Source: Mytilus californianus
Lineage: Eukaryota; Mollusca; Bivalvia; Mytilida; Mytilidae
Direction: 5' to 3'
Length of the DNA stretch: 64,000 nucleotides
Assembly (NCBI RefSeq): GCF_021869535.1
Contig: NW_026262679.1
Span: 84,503,143-84,567,142, forward strand
The translations under genes were made by a program, and so were the position numbers. Numbering within the stretch: position 1 is the stretch's first letter; every line of letters starts with the position of its first letter. The notes under the pieces were generated by a model. That model made no database searches, had not been told where the DNA came from, and saw only the letters and a list, made by a program, of their open reading frames with translations. This document shows, one piece after another, positions 20,646 through 31,217 of this stretch.

Positions 20646-22999
20646 TGTTTGTTTTTATTTTCATTGTACATTGTCGTGTGTGTCGCTTGTGATTCTGCTT
20701 AACGTTATTCCAAAAAATATCCCCTGATCATGTTATTCATATATGTTCATCTAGATATTTATTGGCAGTCAAGAATGTTCGCTACTTTGTTTCAAAATTT
20801 CAAAATAACAAGCTTTTTAAAAGATTGTTATAAATTGATAATGTATAAATAACAGAACTAAAATATCAGAAAAAATTAAAAGGTCTTGTCCTTGATTTCG
20901 AGTTATAAGCCATTGAAAATATTCTGGGAAATGATTCTCTCTAGATTTTTATTGTTTAACCTGTAAAGGTTTCTATAACAGATAATTATATGAATTTTAG
21001 ACTTGAAAGACAAACTATCAACCATCTGAGAAACTTCATTAATTACAAAAACATTTTATAATAACAAAAGAATTGTTTTCTATGTCCTTGTCCTTGGAAA
21101 ACTCATAAATTCATTAATCCTTCTTAAATCAGAAGACATTACTTTTTTTTGTTTAAAAATAAAAACAAAATAATTCGTCAATCAAAACATAAAAATGTAG
21201 ATAAGTTAAAAGGTACTACCAGTGAAACGTCCATGAAGTCATTCATATTTCTTAAATCAATAGACATAACTTCTTCTTCTTGTTAAAAAAAGAAAACAAA
21301 ATACTTAATTTTTAATTATTTTCCTTCATAAACAACGGCTAAAGCTTGTAAATGATGAAGAACGTAAAAACATAAAATTGAAGATAAATCAAAGGTCCTA
21401 CCAGTGCAATGTGACTGAATCCGTCATGAATAAAACAGAAATTAGATAACATCATGTTATCGAGCTGTAAACATCTATAGACAAACATACGTTATGGATA
21501 GTTCAAATGAATCCAACCTAGATTACAAGCTTTGTATGCCGTCATTACCAAGAAAATGTGTGCATAACTTCAATTTAAAAAACAGGATTATATACCAAAT
21601 GGGATAATAAGAAAAACAGACACAGAACATAATGGCTGAATGAAATTCTACGAAACACAAACTAACAGTTAAGAAATCACTGAACAGAAAACTAAGGATT
21701 GTGCAGTTGTTAATAAATTCACTATCATATATCGACAGAGATATTATTGATGACCTGACATCAATAAAGTAGTGTCTTTTGTTTGATATACCCAATTTTT
21801 AGAGTGGGTGGTATACTGCGATGCCGTTGTCCTCACGTTCATCCGTCTGCTATTTCCATAACATATTACTAAGATACATATGAAGAAATTATTTGGTCTG
21901 TACACTATTTTCAGATTTGTCTAGCAGACACATCCTGTTTGACGATTCATGATATATTCATACTACCCACTGATAATGGAATTTTTCGCTCATATTATTT
22001 AGCCTTTATATTGAAAAAATAATTTGATCAAAAAATTGTAATGTTTAAATAAACTGTGGAAGGGATATTTAGACCTACCAGGCACTCTCTTCATAAGGGA
22101 TCATACTTTAAAGTGTTATTGTACCCGCTGTGCATTGACTTTGTCAACTATGTTTTATGACGAGTAAGGTTAACTGGTTAGGACACCGAATGCAACATTT
22201 TGTTCCGTTATTACCAATTCATTAATGCAAATATTTTTAAAATACAAATGTAGTTTGATCTGAAAACAAATGAATTGCATACATTATCGCATTTAACAAA
22301 TGTATTTTTTATCACCTCAACCTTTATTTAAAATGTGGTTTTAGACGTTAATTTATGCCAACAAAATTCTTTATATTATCTGTTTTTGTTTTCGTTTTCT
22401 TCAATAATCTTTGCGTTACTCACTTTAAACCTATTTTATTTCCGAAAATTTCGCAAAAAGTATTAGACACAAGTTAGTTTAACTTAGATCGTCTTCTTCT
22501 AATATACAACTTTAATTAATAAATTTCATAGCATAAAAATATTAACATTATTCAAATCAAATACCTGTAATTTAAGAAACGTATAAACAAACAAGATAGT
22601 AAGAAAAGGAAGAGAAAAAATATGCATATGTTTGTGTGTGTGGTTTACTATATTCAGATTATATACAGGATGAAACAAGGAACCTTTTGGCCTTTTTTGT
22701 TCCTTTGTCAGATTGCTACTACAAGATGGTATAACCTCTAGACCCAACACAAGGTCATATGGTAATTAATTAAGACTATTCCTAAGAAAATGACGTAAAT
22801 ATGTATATAAAGGACATTTAAAGAAAAAATGATAAGAATTGTCATGGGGAAACCTACAACGGCAAGATTGATTTTATACAATCTTTATTTCAAAGTGATC
22901 GAAATTGAGGAATGTAGCTGAATATCTAAATTGCGTTAAAATAATACTTAGGTGTCTGGAGAGTATGATAAAATATGGTGTCACGTATGGTGTCAAATA

Positions 23000-23318
23000 A
23001 CGAATGTTTTGTATTCCTGTCACGTAGTGTTGTCATTTTAGCGACATTTTTAACATTGCCCTATTAGCGGGAGGTTTGGGTAGATTAAAACCAGGTTCAA
23101 CCCACCATTCCTGTACCAAGTCAGGAATACTGCAGTTGTTATCAGACAGTCCGTATCAATATTTGTTGGCGTTTGCTTTTCAGTGTTTCTGTTGTTCCGT
23201 TGTTTTCCTCTTATAGTTGATTTGTTTCCCTCGGTTTTAGTTTGTTACCCGTATTTGTTTTTGCTTAATCGAATCATGACTATTGAACAGCGGTATACTA
23301 CTGTTGCCTTTATTTATA
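23000..23318 (+). repeat. R3 repeat copy within copy A
   Basis: It has TCACGTAGTGTTGTCATTTT, ACATTGCCCTATTAGCGGGA, ACCAGGTTCAACCCACCATT, CCAAGTCAGGAATACTGCAG and GGTATACTACTGTTGCC. Confidence 0.85.
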
Positions 23319-23904
23319 TAAACAAACTGTTGAGGCCTCTCATGGTGGTGTCCCCATTAAAGTAATCACTTAATCACAAATGTTTTGCCAATATAATCAT
23401 CAATTATTCAGCAAGAAACCATGAAGTAAAAAAAATAAATACTACTGTTGCAATATAAAAAATACATAAAGTTTAATGTCCAACATCTGTAAATAACAGA
23501 ACTGTTTTATTCTATACTTTTCACTTAAATGGTGACTATGATCACGACCATGGCCTTATCATTATCATCGTATTTGTATTTTAAATGGCATCATTAGACT
23601 TTTGTCCAACCGGAGTCAGCTGGCGAAACAGGAAATTTTAGAGGCCAATTAGCTATATTCAGGTACCATTAATATTTTTTTCTATGTATCGCTTACTTTC
23701 ATCGTTATTTTAAAATAGTCTACGCCGATAGCGTACATTGTGTAAGCAAAACGTCAATAAGATCTATTGAAAACGATATATGAACAATTTGATAAGAGAT
23801 CGACTATGATGTTTTTCACCTTGTACATATTGTGTTTTATTTTCAAAACAGGGAAGGTTCTCATGCTTCATACGAATATGGGCAAGTACATTTATTTTAA
23901 TACA

Positions 23905-24268
23905 TAGAGTAGTGAACGGAAACGGGTAATGTGTCAAAGACGCAACAACCCGACGAAAATGCAGAAAACAGCCCAAGGCCAACAATGGGTCTTCAATGCA
24001 GCGAGAAAATCCCGCATCCGGAGGCGTTTCAGCTGGCCCCTAAACAATAATGTATACTAGTTCAGCGAACTGAATACCAAACTAAATTCCGAAACATACA
24101 AATGAACCAAAATTTGAAGAAAAAAAACACACAAGACTAATAAAGTCTAAGGGTTCCTGACGGGACAGGCGCAAACATGCGGCGGGGTTGAAAATGTTTT
24201 GTGAAATCTCAACCCTCCCCTAATACCTCTAGCCAATGAGGAATTAACAAACACACAGCAAAACACAC
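23905..24268 (+). mobile_element. R7 plus R1-like insertion, absent from copy B
   Basis: An R7 part (GGAAACGGGTAATGTGTC, AACAACCCGACGAAAATGCA, CCCGCATCCGGAGG) is followed by an R1-like part (GGGTTCCTGACGGGACAGG, ATGCGGCGGGGTTGAAAA). In copy B (near 36965-36985) the flanks CAAGTATATTTATTTTGATA and AATATCATTAAATTTC are nearly adjacent, so about 360 bases were inserted here after the duplication, or deleted there. Confidence 0.75.
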
Positions 24269-25374
24269 AGTATATAATTATCATTAAATTGCATTATGAC
24301 ATCTAAAATTAGTGAATGCGTTTGTTATTTAACGAATAGTTCATTATCATAAGTATTTCTTTTGGATTGTAACACAGAAAACGTGATACTTTGGACGAAA
24401 GTATGGTTGTACAAAAGTCCTTTAAATTACTGCTTAGCTTCTTTCATCTTTGTGAACTTCGATACAAATGATTTCCATTCCATTCTAGAACACAGGAAAA
24501 GCTGATGAGAGCCAAAATATAGATGTGTGACTTTTTATTTCATCGTCTTTTTTTTAAAAGATACTTATCTTCAAGGAATAAAAAAAAAAAATTCGAATCA
24601 TCGTTAACAATAATTTGAACAGTTTCCTGTTTTTCACTTTTGGCTATTGAAATCAGCTAGAAATGTTTTTGAAGAAATTTATCCAATCTGTTCTCGGTTG
24701 TTTCTGAGCGTATCCAGCAAGTAAAATAAAAGGAGTAAACCAGTTGCATTTGATTTAAGGAAAAGAAATATGAATTTATCGTTTAAAATGAATTCCTCTA
24801 CAAAATTAGTTAATGATATCTTAGCTGTAAGACGTCAAACGATTAAGATGTGACCTGTCGCGTATCTTTACTTCGAATGTTTGAGTGTTAACTTGTCGGC
24901 TAAAAAGGGGACAAACATACCAAAAGACTTTAGCCGAAGAAAAATACAAATAACAGTCAACAAAACACAACACAGAAAACATACTTAGTACTAGACTATG
25001 ACCAACAATGGCGCTTTACTGCTCCCAATGTTAAATGTACTAACAAAGCCGTTAAAATATTCAAATTTTGACTGTGTCCATCCGTAATTATAAACACTAC
25101 TCGTTTTCAGTTTTTATCGTTTGTATTTTGATATGATAACGGGACATACATAAAATTAGTACTTACTATTTAAAAAAGTAATAATTCTCTCCGATATTTC
25201 TTTTTTGAAATGTGCATTCCCGTAGTAATGTAACACAAAACAAAACATCTCGAGGTACAACCGTGAAATGATTTTGATATTATGTTTTAGTTAAAGAGAA
25301 AGACAATGCCACAACTATTGTCTCTAATTTACCGTGCAATCCCCAGCCCCCTCCTCCGTTAACAGCCAAGTAAT

Positions 25375-25640
25375 AACATAGGTGTTTTGTGGACGATTAG
25401 ATTAAGGAGGTCATCTACAGTGATCGCTAGCTTATCGTCACTGAGATTGTGAGTTCGAAATTGCTTCGGCAAGGTTCGACTCTGATATTAATTTGCTTAG
25501 ACGGCCTGTTTTCCTGCCGAAATTATTTGTTTCTCTACAGATACTCCGATTTCTTTTGCTAATAAACACTGGCCGCAATGATATAGGCAAATGTGCTGAA
25601 AGTAGCGTTAAACACCAACATTTAATCAATCAAAAAAGTT
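25375..25640 (+). mobile_element. tRNA-related SINE
   Basis: The 5' part carries sequence resembling an internal Pol III promoter: an A-box-like GTGATCGCTAGC and a B-box-like GAGTTCGAAAT about 30 bases apart. The body has TACAGATACTCCGATTTCTT and ACTGGCCGCAATGATATAGG, and the 3' end AGTAGCGTTAAACACCAACA then TTTAATCAATCAA. This body and tail are typical of widespread molluscan SINEs. The minus-strand frame at 25438-25629 lies within it. Confidence 0.75.
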
Positions 25641-26104
25641 AAAATAAGAGATCCAACAACGGCTTATGTGAAACAAAATGTAGTAGTTTTCGGTCCATTA
25701 ATAAACAATACAGAGGAAACTATTACGTTACGTTTGTCTAAGCGGACAAAATGATGTTTATAAGATCGAACCTACGTGGGATTAATGAGCATTTATCTTT
25801 AGAGGTCTGATCTGTAAACAATAAAACTTTCCGTCCTTAACATGCTTAAGATTTAACATGTTCCTATTAAAAACAATGACTAACATTTTTGAGGTTTTGA
25901 AGTGCAGAAGAACATAAAAAAGATATGTAAAACTTTGAAGTAAGTAATTGTTTGCAAACATCTGAATTTCAAAAGAATTTTATTGTAAAAACTTTAAAAC
26001 TCATTCTTGACTATTCACTATTAACAGTCCAATTATGACTTTCTTTTCTTTCTTAATGCTTGCTGTTTCTGTATTAAGTGTGAATGATTTTTTTTCAGTT
26101 CAGA
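25641..26104. other. AT-rich spacer
   Basis: No gene signal. The right end (26060-26104) loosely resembles the last 40 bases of the inverted arm at 26454-26843, hinting that the duplicated unit that follows once included more of that arm. Confidence 0.4.
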
Positions 26105-26395
26105 TTGTTTTTAAGACAGACAGCTAGATACCATAAACACACGTATACACAGGCCAGAGTCTGAGCTTGTTTTGCTATATGATATCAAAACTAAATTGAC
26201 GAAAAAAGGTCATTTACTCAAAATCATAAAATGCAAAAAATACATTTTGCAAATAAAACATTTGACATAAAAGTTCATATTTAATATGAAATTATAATAC
26301 ATAATTGATACGAAATTACATCAACTAAAATCATATCAATTGAATAGATGACAAAGAATAGCAAAGGTGGGGAGAAAAATCTGCCCCACTAATAA
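26105..26395 (+). repeat. Direct repeat a, left of the inverted arm
   Basis: It begins TTTAAGACAGACAGCTAGAT and contains ACGTATACACAGGCCAGAGT, TGACGAAAAAAGGTCA and GACAAAGAATAGCAAAGGTG. It is about 95 percent similar by eye to 26838-27118, which lies on the other side of the arm. Confidence 0.9.
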
Positions 26396-26453
26396 ACATA
26401 TATTCATATCTAATTATAAAGATAACATTAAGGGAGGTATGTGGGTGGGAATT

Positions 26454-26843
26454 TTCCACAAATTGTTTGATAAGAATTACAAGTTAACACGCTAAAGGCT
26501 GATGATAAAAGGAAGTGATCACAACGCACTTACACGTGAACTCGTGCTGAACCCGCAAGATCATTGACCAAGAAGAAAGATGTAATCCAATCATGCACTG
26601 GTCATAAGTGAAATTTCTCAGCACGTGAAAACATATTATCTAATTTCAACAATTTATCGTTTAATTTAGTAGGACAACTCTGACCCATTGACCCGACTAG
26701 AGACATCATAAATTAACAGTATAAATAGCTCACTCTTTATTTAAGACTTAGTAATACACAATTAATACCTTAATAATTATCTTCTCTGCTGTCTTAAATG
26801 ATTTTATTCAGCTTAAATTTCAATTATCAAATAAAATTGGTTT
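26454..26843 (+). repeat. Left inverted arm (390 bp)
   Basis: It runs from AATTGTTTGATAAGAATTAC to AAATAAAATTGGTTTTA and is matched in reverse complement by 30160-30545, with few differences. Landmarks in order are GAAGTGATCACAACGCACTT, ACACGTGAACTCGTGCTGA, GTAATCCAATCATGCACTGG, CAGCACGTGAAAAC, TATAAATAGCTCACTC and CTTCTCTGCTGTCTTAAATG. It may be a terminal repeat of a mobile element or a duplicated regulatory segment. Confidence 0.9.
26530..26730 (+). promoter_or_regulatory. Candidate promoter in left arm
   Basis: TATAAATAG at 26720 follows two CACGTG E-boxes (26533 and 26622) and a CCAAT on the same strand. All are preserved in the inverted partner. Transcription would start near 26750 and run right. 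No gene follows, so function is inferred from motif spacing and conservation only. Confidence 0.4.
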
Positions 26844-27118
26844 TAAGACAGACAGCTAGATACCATAAACATACTACGTATACACAGGCCAGAGTTGTTT
26901 TGCTATATGATATAAAACTAAATTGACGAAAAAAGGTCACTATTCAAAATCATAAAATGCAAAAAAATACATTTTGCAAATAAAACATTTGACATAAAAG
27001 TACATATTTAATATGAAATTATAATACATAATCAATACGAAATTACATCAACTAAAATCATATCAATTGAATAAATGACAAAGAATAGCAAAGGTGGGAA
27101 GAAACATCTGCCACAAAT
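26838..27118 (+). repeat. Direct repeat b, right of the left arm
   Basis: It is the copy of 26105-26395, sharing TTTAAGACAGACAGCTAGAT, ACACAGGCCAGAGTTG and GACAAAGAATAGCAAAGGTG. It overlaps the last bases of the inverted arm. Confidence 0.9.
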
Positions 27119-27437
27119 CCACTCTGAGGTTAAAAGAGTGGATCCCCCACCCGAGGGCTCTGGCGGCATGAATACAATTTATATATTACTTGCTAGAATT
27201 TGGAAGCATGACATTCACATTCACCAAGAATAACACTATATTTTTGTAAAACGTTTCCACATTGAGGTGAAATATTAAAAGTTCATTTAATCATAAACCT
27301 ACTTTTAAATTATCTCTTGCTGATAAACATGATTAAAGGTGTAAATTTTATTCCGGACAGGACCACAGCAATAAAGTTACAATAATCATCGTTATTAAGT
27401 GTATGTATTCATATTTCGTCTTACATCTAGACATCTA
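27119..27437. other. Spacer with a short GC-rich hairpin
   Basis: AATCCACTCT at 27117 pairs with AGAGTGGAT at 27136, followed by a GC-rich CCCCCACCCGAGGGCTCTGG. The rest is AT-rich. Confidence 0.4.
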
Positions 27438-27595
27438 ATAAAAGAGGGACGAAAGATACCAGAGGGACAGTCAAACTCATAGATCGAAAACAAACTGACA
27501 ACGCCATGGCCAAAAATAAAAAGACAAACAGACAAATAATAGTACAGATGACACAACATAGAAAACTAAAGACTAAGCAACACGAACCCCACCTT
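27438..27595 (-). mobile_element. R4 solo 3' end
   Basis: On the plus strand it runs AAAGAGGGACGAAAGATACC, ACAACGCCATGGCCAAAAAT, ATGACACAACATAGAAAACT and AAGCAACACGAACCCCACC, the reverse complement of R4. It is truncated before the AGCAGG block. Confidence 0.85.
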
Positions 27596-27869
27596 ATAAC
27601 ATTATCCCCTAAATATTAAAGTACAGACAATTAGTATTAGTACAGTAATTAACTAAAAACATTGATTGTCTCATTTGACAGATCTGAAATATTTCTCCAT
27701 AATCATTGAATACTGGACAACTAATAATAAAATGTTGTTCGTCTTTCATCTTCAAATAAAGTAAAAGAACATTTTTACAAAGCTCTGACTTCTTTCTAAA
27801 TATGAAGTTTTATATCGGACATTTTCTATTTTACATTTGGCATTTTTCAATCGAAATTGTATAAAGGTA

Positions 27870-28155
27870 GATACATTTTGACATTTTTACCTATTGTGTC
27901 TGTTTGTTTTATTCACGCATCGTTGTCAATATAATTGAATTTGATGCGACTGTCATACAAGTGAGAGGTTTAGCGATATAAAACCAGGTTCAATCCACCA
28001 TTTTCTACATAAGAAAATGCCTGTACCAAGTCAGGAATATGACAGTTGTTGTCCATTCGTTTGATGTGTTTGTGCTTTTGATTTTGCCATTTGGTTAGGG
28101 ACTTTCCGTTTTGAATTTTCCTCGGAATTCAGTATTTATGTGATTTAACTTTTTT
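27870..28155 (+). repeat. R2 repeat copy
   Basis: It matches 13735-14055 closely: GATGCGACTGTCATACAAGT, ACCAGGTTCAATCCACCATT, CCAAGTCAGGAATATGACAG and GGGACTTTCCGTTTTGAATT. Confidence 0.9.
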
Positions 28156-29179
28156 CTTAAGGATAACAAGTTTTTAAATTGAAATAAGTAAATAAGTATC
28201 TAATTTAGAATTGTTTTACTCTCAGTTTATTTTTTGTTGTGTTCCAAATTGATATGAGACTTTAACCAAATATTTTGCTTAACTCGTGACTCGATAAAAA
28301 AAGTTAAGCTTTAATTATAATTTTGAATATTCAGCCTTTTGGAAATTTAATGAAGGGGTGAATACCAGCATGCTGCATCCGATATTAATAGTAATATTTC
28401 ATATCAATAATACTATTATAAAAAATAACGGGAAGCTACCAATCTTACTAAGCAGAGCTAAGATGCGGACTTTTAACTTACACTTAAAATACACTGCATA
28501 TTTATATATCGGAAATTTGACTTTTCATTAAAACAAAGAATTTAAAAAAATATGATTTAAAAGAATTATAACAAATATCATAATGATTTCCTATAAGTTA
28601 TTGAAATAAATATTCATATTCATTTTCTTTCTGGTATGCTACAGAGCTTGTTTTGAACATACCTGTAATTTCAATGCCATACATTAAAGAAAGGTTTATA
28701 TTGTACGGTCGTAATTAAGTTGAAAAATGAAAAATATCTTTGAAATCCAAATACAGCTTTTAGTGATTTCTTGTATAATTTTTCTTTACCTGGTGCGTTA
28801 AAAGTCCATGAGATGTAAATTTTTAACCTAGTAAATATTTTTAACTATTAACATATACTCTAATATCTTTCTCGAAAGAGAAATATTCTTTTAAATAATA
28901 AGCAGTTTAGGTAAATATTATAACTTTGGTTTTTGATATATTGACCTCTAAAGACCATAGCATTTAGTACATAATTTGAACAAACCATCATGTCGTTTCA
29001 TATATATATATAATTTGAATAATTGCAAATTTAAATTTAATAGGCAACGCTGATAAACATAACAATTCATGTATATATACAGGAAGTTAAACTGAGCCAT
29101 AAAATTAAACAAAAGCAATGAAATAGTAGCCTATCACATTTCCTCATTGACAGTCTTAATAATGTGCAGAGACATCAGG
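28156..29179. other. AT-rich spacer
   Basis: Very AT-rich, with no repeat family shared within the window and no coding signal. Confidence 0.5.
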
Positions 29180-29715
29180 AGAGCAGGCAATAATGACCTC
29201 ATCCGATTACATCAAAGATCATAAACGTTTTGGCAGGCAATACTGACCCAAAACAAGATAGTTGTAATTGTATGAAATAAAGATCATAGACGTTTTGGCA
29301 GGCAATGCTGACCCAAAACAAAAAAGTTGTAATTGTATGAAATAAAGATCATAAATTGGCAGGCAATACTGACCAAAAACAGAAGCATAGCATTTTATTA
29401 CTTAAGATCATATAAACGTTTTGGCAGGCAATGTTGACCCAAAACAAGATAGTTGTAATTGTAAGAAATAAAGATCAGAAACGTTTTGGCAGGCAATGCT
29501 GACCCAAAACAAGATAGTTGTAAATGTATGAAATAAAGATCATAAAACATTTTGGCAGGCAATGCTGACCCTAAACAAGATAGTTGTAAATGTATGAAAT
29601 AAAGATCATAAAACGTTTTGGCAGGCAATGCTGACCCAAAACATAATAGTTGTAATTGTATGAAATAAAGATCATATTTTTTTGTCAGGCAATATTGGCC
29701 CGAAACAGTTAAAGC
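29180..29715. repeat. 65-bp minisatellite, about eight units
   Basis: The unit reads TTTTGGCAGGCAATGCTGAC, CCAAAACAAGATAGTTGTAA and TTGTATGAAATAAAGATCAT with an AAACG link. Unit starts fall near 29183, 29230, 29296, 29357, 29421, 29486, 29553, 29618 and 29685. The first, fourth and last units are degenerate, the middle ones homogeneous. A minus-strand frame at 29398-29628 simply reads the repeat. Confidence 0.95.
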
Positions 29716-29882
29716 ATAAAATTCTGTTACTAACTTAATCCTTTATGTCCTGTAAAATTCCATAATATAAATCCAAACATCAACCATTGTTGTTTTAACA
29801 AACTTGATGATTTCATACCGGGTCATGTACCAGATAACGTGTATTTTTCTTTACCACAAGTTATGACTTTGTGTTTTTACAA

Positions 29883-30080
29883 CTAAAAGCACTAGATGAA
29901 TCAAAAGCAACAGGTCTTGATACCATAAGTGCAAAGTTTTTAAAGATGTCTTCTCATATTATTTCACTACCATTTTGTCACATTTTTAACTTAAGTATTA
30001 AAAAACGTATTTTTACATCTTTATTTAAACTGGCGTAAGTCATACCAGTTTATAGGAAGAAAAAAAATGGAAATACATGA
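29883..30080 (+). pseudogene. Non-LTR reverse transcriptase fragment
   Basis: One frame reads LKALDESKATGLDTISAKFL, then SLPFCHIFNLSIKKRIF and, after a TAA stop, VIPVYRKKKNGN before TGA. The pattern SKATGxDxISAxxLK...IFNLS...G.FP..WK.A.VxPxxK matches the start of the RT domain of LINE-type elements. Two in-frame stops and no flanking motifs show a small dead fragment. It belongs to a different RT lineage from the copies at 1943 and 8850. Confidence 0.8.
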
Positions 30081-30159
30081 TTGTATAAGGTATGAATTTT
30101 TGCATCTGTGTATTATATCATAGATGTACACAATATCATTATCAGTAGATCACGAAGAA

Positions 30160-30545
30160 CTCATAAAACCAATTTTATTTGCTAATTGAAAATTAAGCTG
30201 AATAAAATCATTTCAGACAGCAGAGAAGATAATTCTATATAAATTGTTTATTACTAAGTCTTAAATTAAGAGTGAGCTATTTATACTGTAAAGATATGAT
30301 GTCTCTAGTCTGGTCAATGGGTCACAGTTGTCCTACTTAATTAAACGATAAACTGTTGAAATTAGATAACATGTTTTCACGTGCTGAGAAATTTCACTTA
30401 TGACCAGTGCATGATTGGATTACATCTTTCTTATTGGTCAATGATCTTGCGGGGTCAGCACGAGTTCACGTGTAAGTGCGTTGTGGTCACTTCCTTTAAT
30501 CATCAGCGTTTTGCGTGTTAACTTGTAATTCTTATCAAACAATTG
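30160..30545 (-). repeat. Right inverted arm
   Basis: It is the reverse complement of 26454-26843: AACCAATTTTATTTGCTAAT, AGCAGAGAAGATAATTC, GAGTGAGCTATTTATACTGT, TTTTCACGTGCTGAG, GACCAGTGCATGATTGGATT, GTTCACGTGTAAGTGCG and GTAATTCTTATCAAACAATT. Homology ends sharply on both sides. Confidence 0.9.
30277..30475 (-). promoter_or_regulatory. Candidate promoter in right arm
   Basis: It mirrors the left arm: TATA box as CTATTTATA at 30277-30285 and CACGTG at 30378 and 30467, with an ATTGG between. It would point left, towards the left arm's promoter, across the RT fragment and minisatellite. Confidence 0.4.
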
Positions 30546-31217
30546 GTGGAGAATTATTTGTGAAAATTTTAATTTTATGGATAATTTTGGACTGGAGTGA
30601 TTTCCTTTTTGCAATTTGAGGAAAAATCGAACTATACTTTTATGTTTTAGCTATTTTTTGCTTACATTCTGAACAAACGTACAGTTACTCTTTGACCATG
30701 CTTCGATTCGGATAGATTACACGATTTTGTTTTATGCATTACACTTAGCAGTTGGTCAAATGTATCTCTTTGTGAAAGAGATATTGGGGGAAAATCAATC
30801 TTGGTGTTGGTGGTGACACTGTGCGTTTGCGATCAAAATGTACTTATTTACCATACTTATGGAAAATGATAGCTGATGATAAATCCGATGTTGAATTTTT
30901 ACAAGTTACTGAATCCTTAATAGTATATGACGTTGTCGTTTAAATGCAATAGGAATCCAAATTTGCAGATCGTATGAGATCCACCTTATGTATCTGTATG
31001 AGACATGCTTCATTTTAATACAAATACAAAATTTTATTGGCATACGCTCATTAACAATGAATGGTTAAGACCTATTTCATATATTATATACATGATAGAA
31101 TGAAAAGTTACATACTTATATATGATATTATTAACGATTCCATTCAATTAAACACTCTAATGTGAAAGAGGCAGACAGTTTAAGTTTTAAGGCTAAGCTA
31201 GTGTTTATTGTGTTACA
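30546..31217. other. AT-rich spacer
   Basis: Nothing gene-like is recognised. The sequence is unlike that left of 26454, so the inverted arms do not extend outward. Confidence 0.45.

Larger units (their letters stand above)
18795..25220 (+). repeat. Segmental duplication, copy A
   Basis: Scattered colinear matches to 32857-38120 run the whole length: GGTCCTTTGCGTGCACAT against GGTCCTTTGAGTGCACAT (18797/32859), ATCATTATACATGTGTATG (20091/33178), TTTTCCTTCATAAACAACGG (21319/34931), TAGCAGACA with CCTGTTTGACG (21920/35470), GTCAGCTGGCGAAACAGGAA (23615/36630), TACTTAGTACTAGACT (24985/37690). The copies differ by many substitutions and repeat insertions, so the event is old. No gene is recognised in either copy. 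Confidence 0.85.

Noticed and set aside
29398-29628. 76-codon minus-strand frame with a repeating LPAKTFYDLYFIHLQLSC-like peptide
   Set aside because: It is the 65-bp minisatellite read in one frame; unit length is not a multiple of three throughout and the frame does not extend beyond the array.
29180-29715. CRISPR-like regular array
   Set aside because: Units are contiguous without unique spacers, and the context is eukaryotic.
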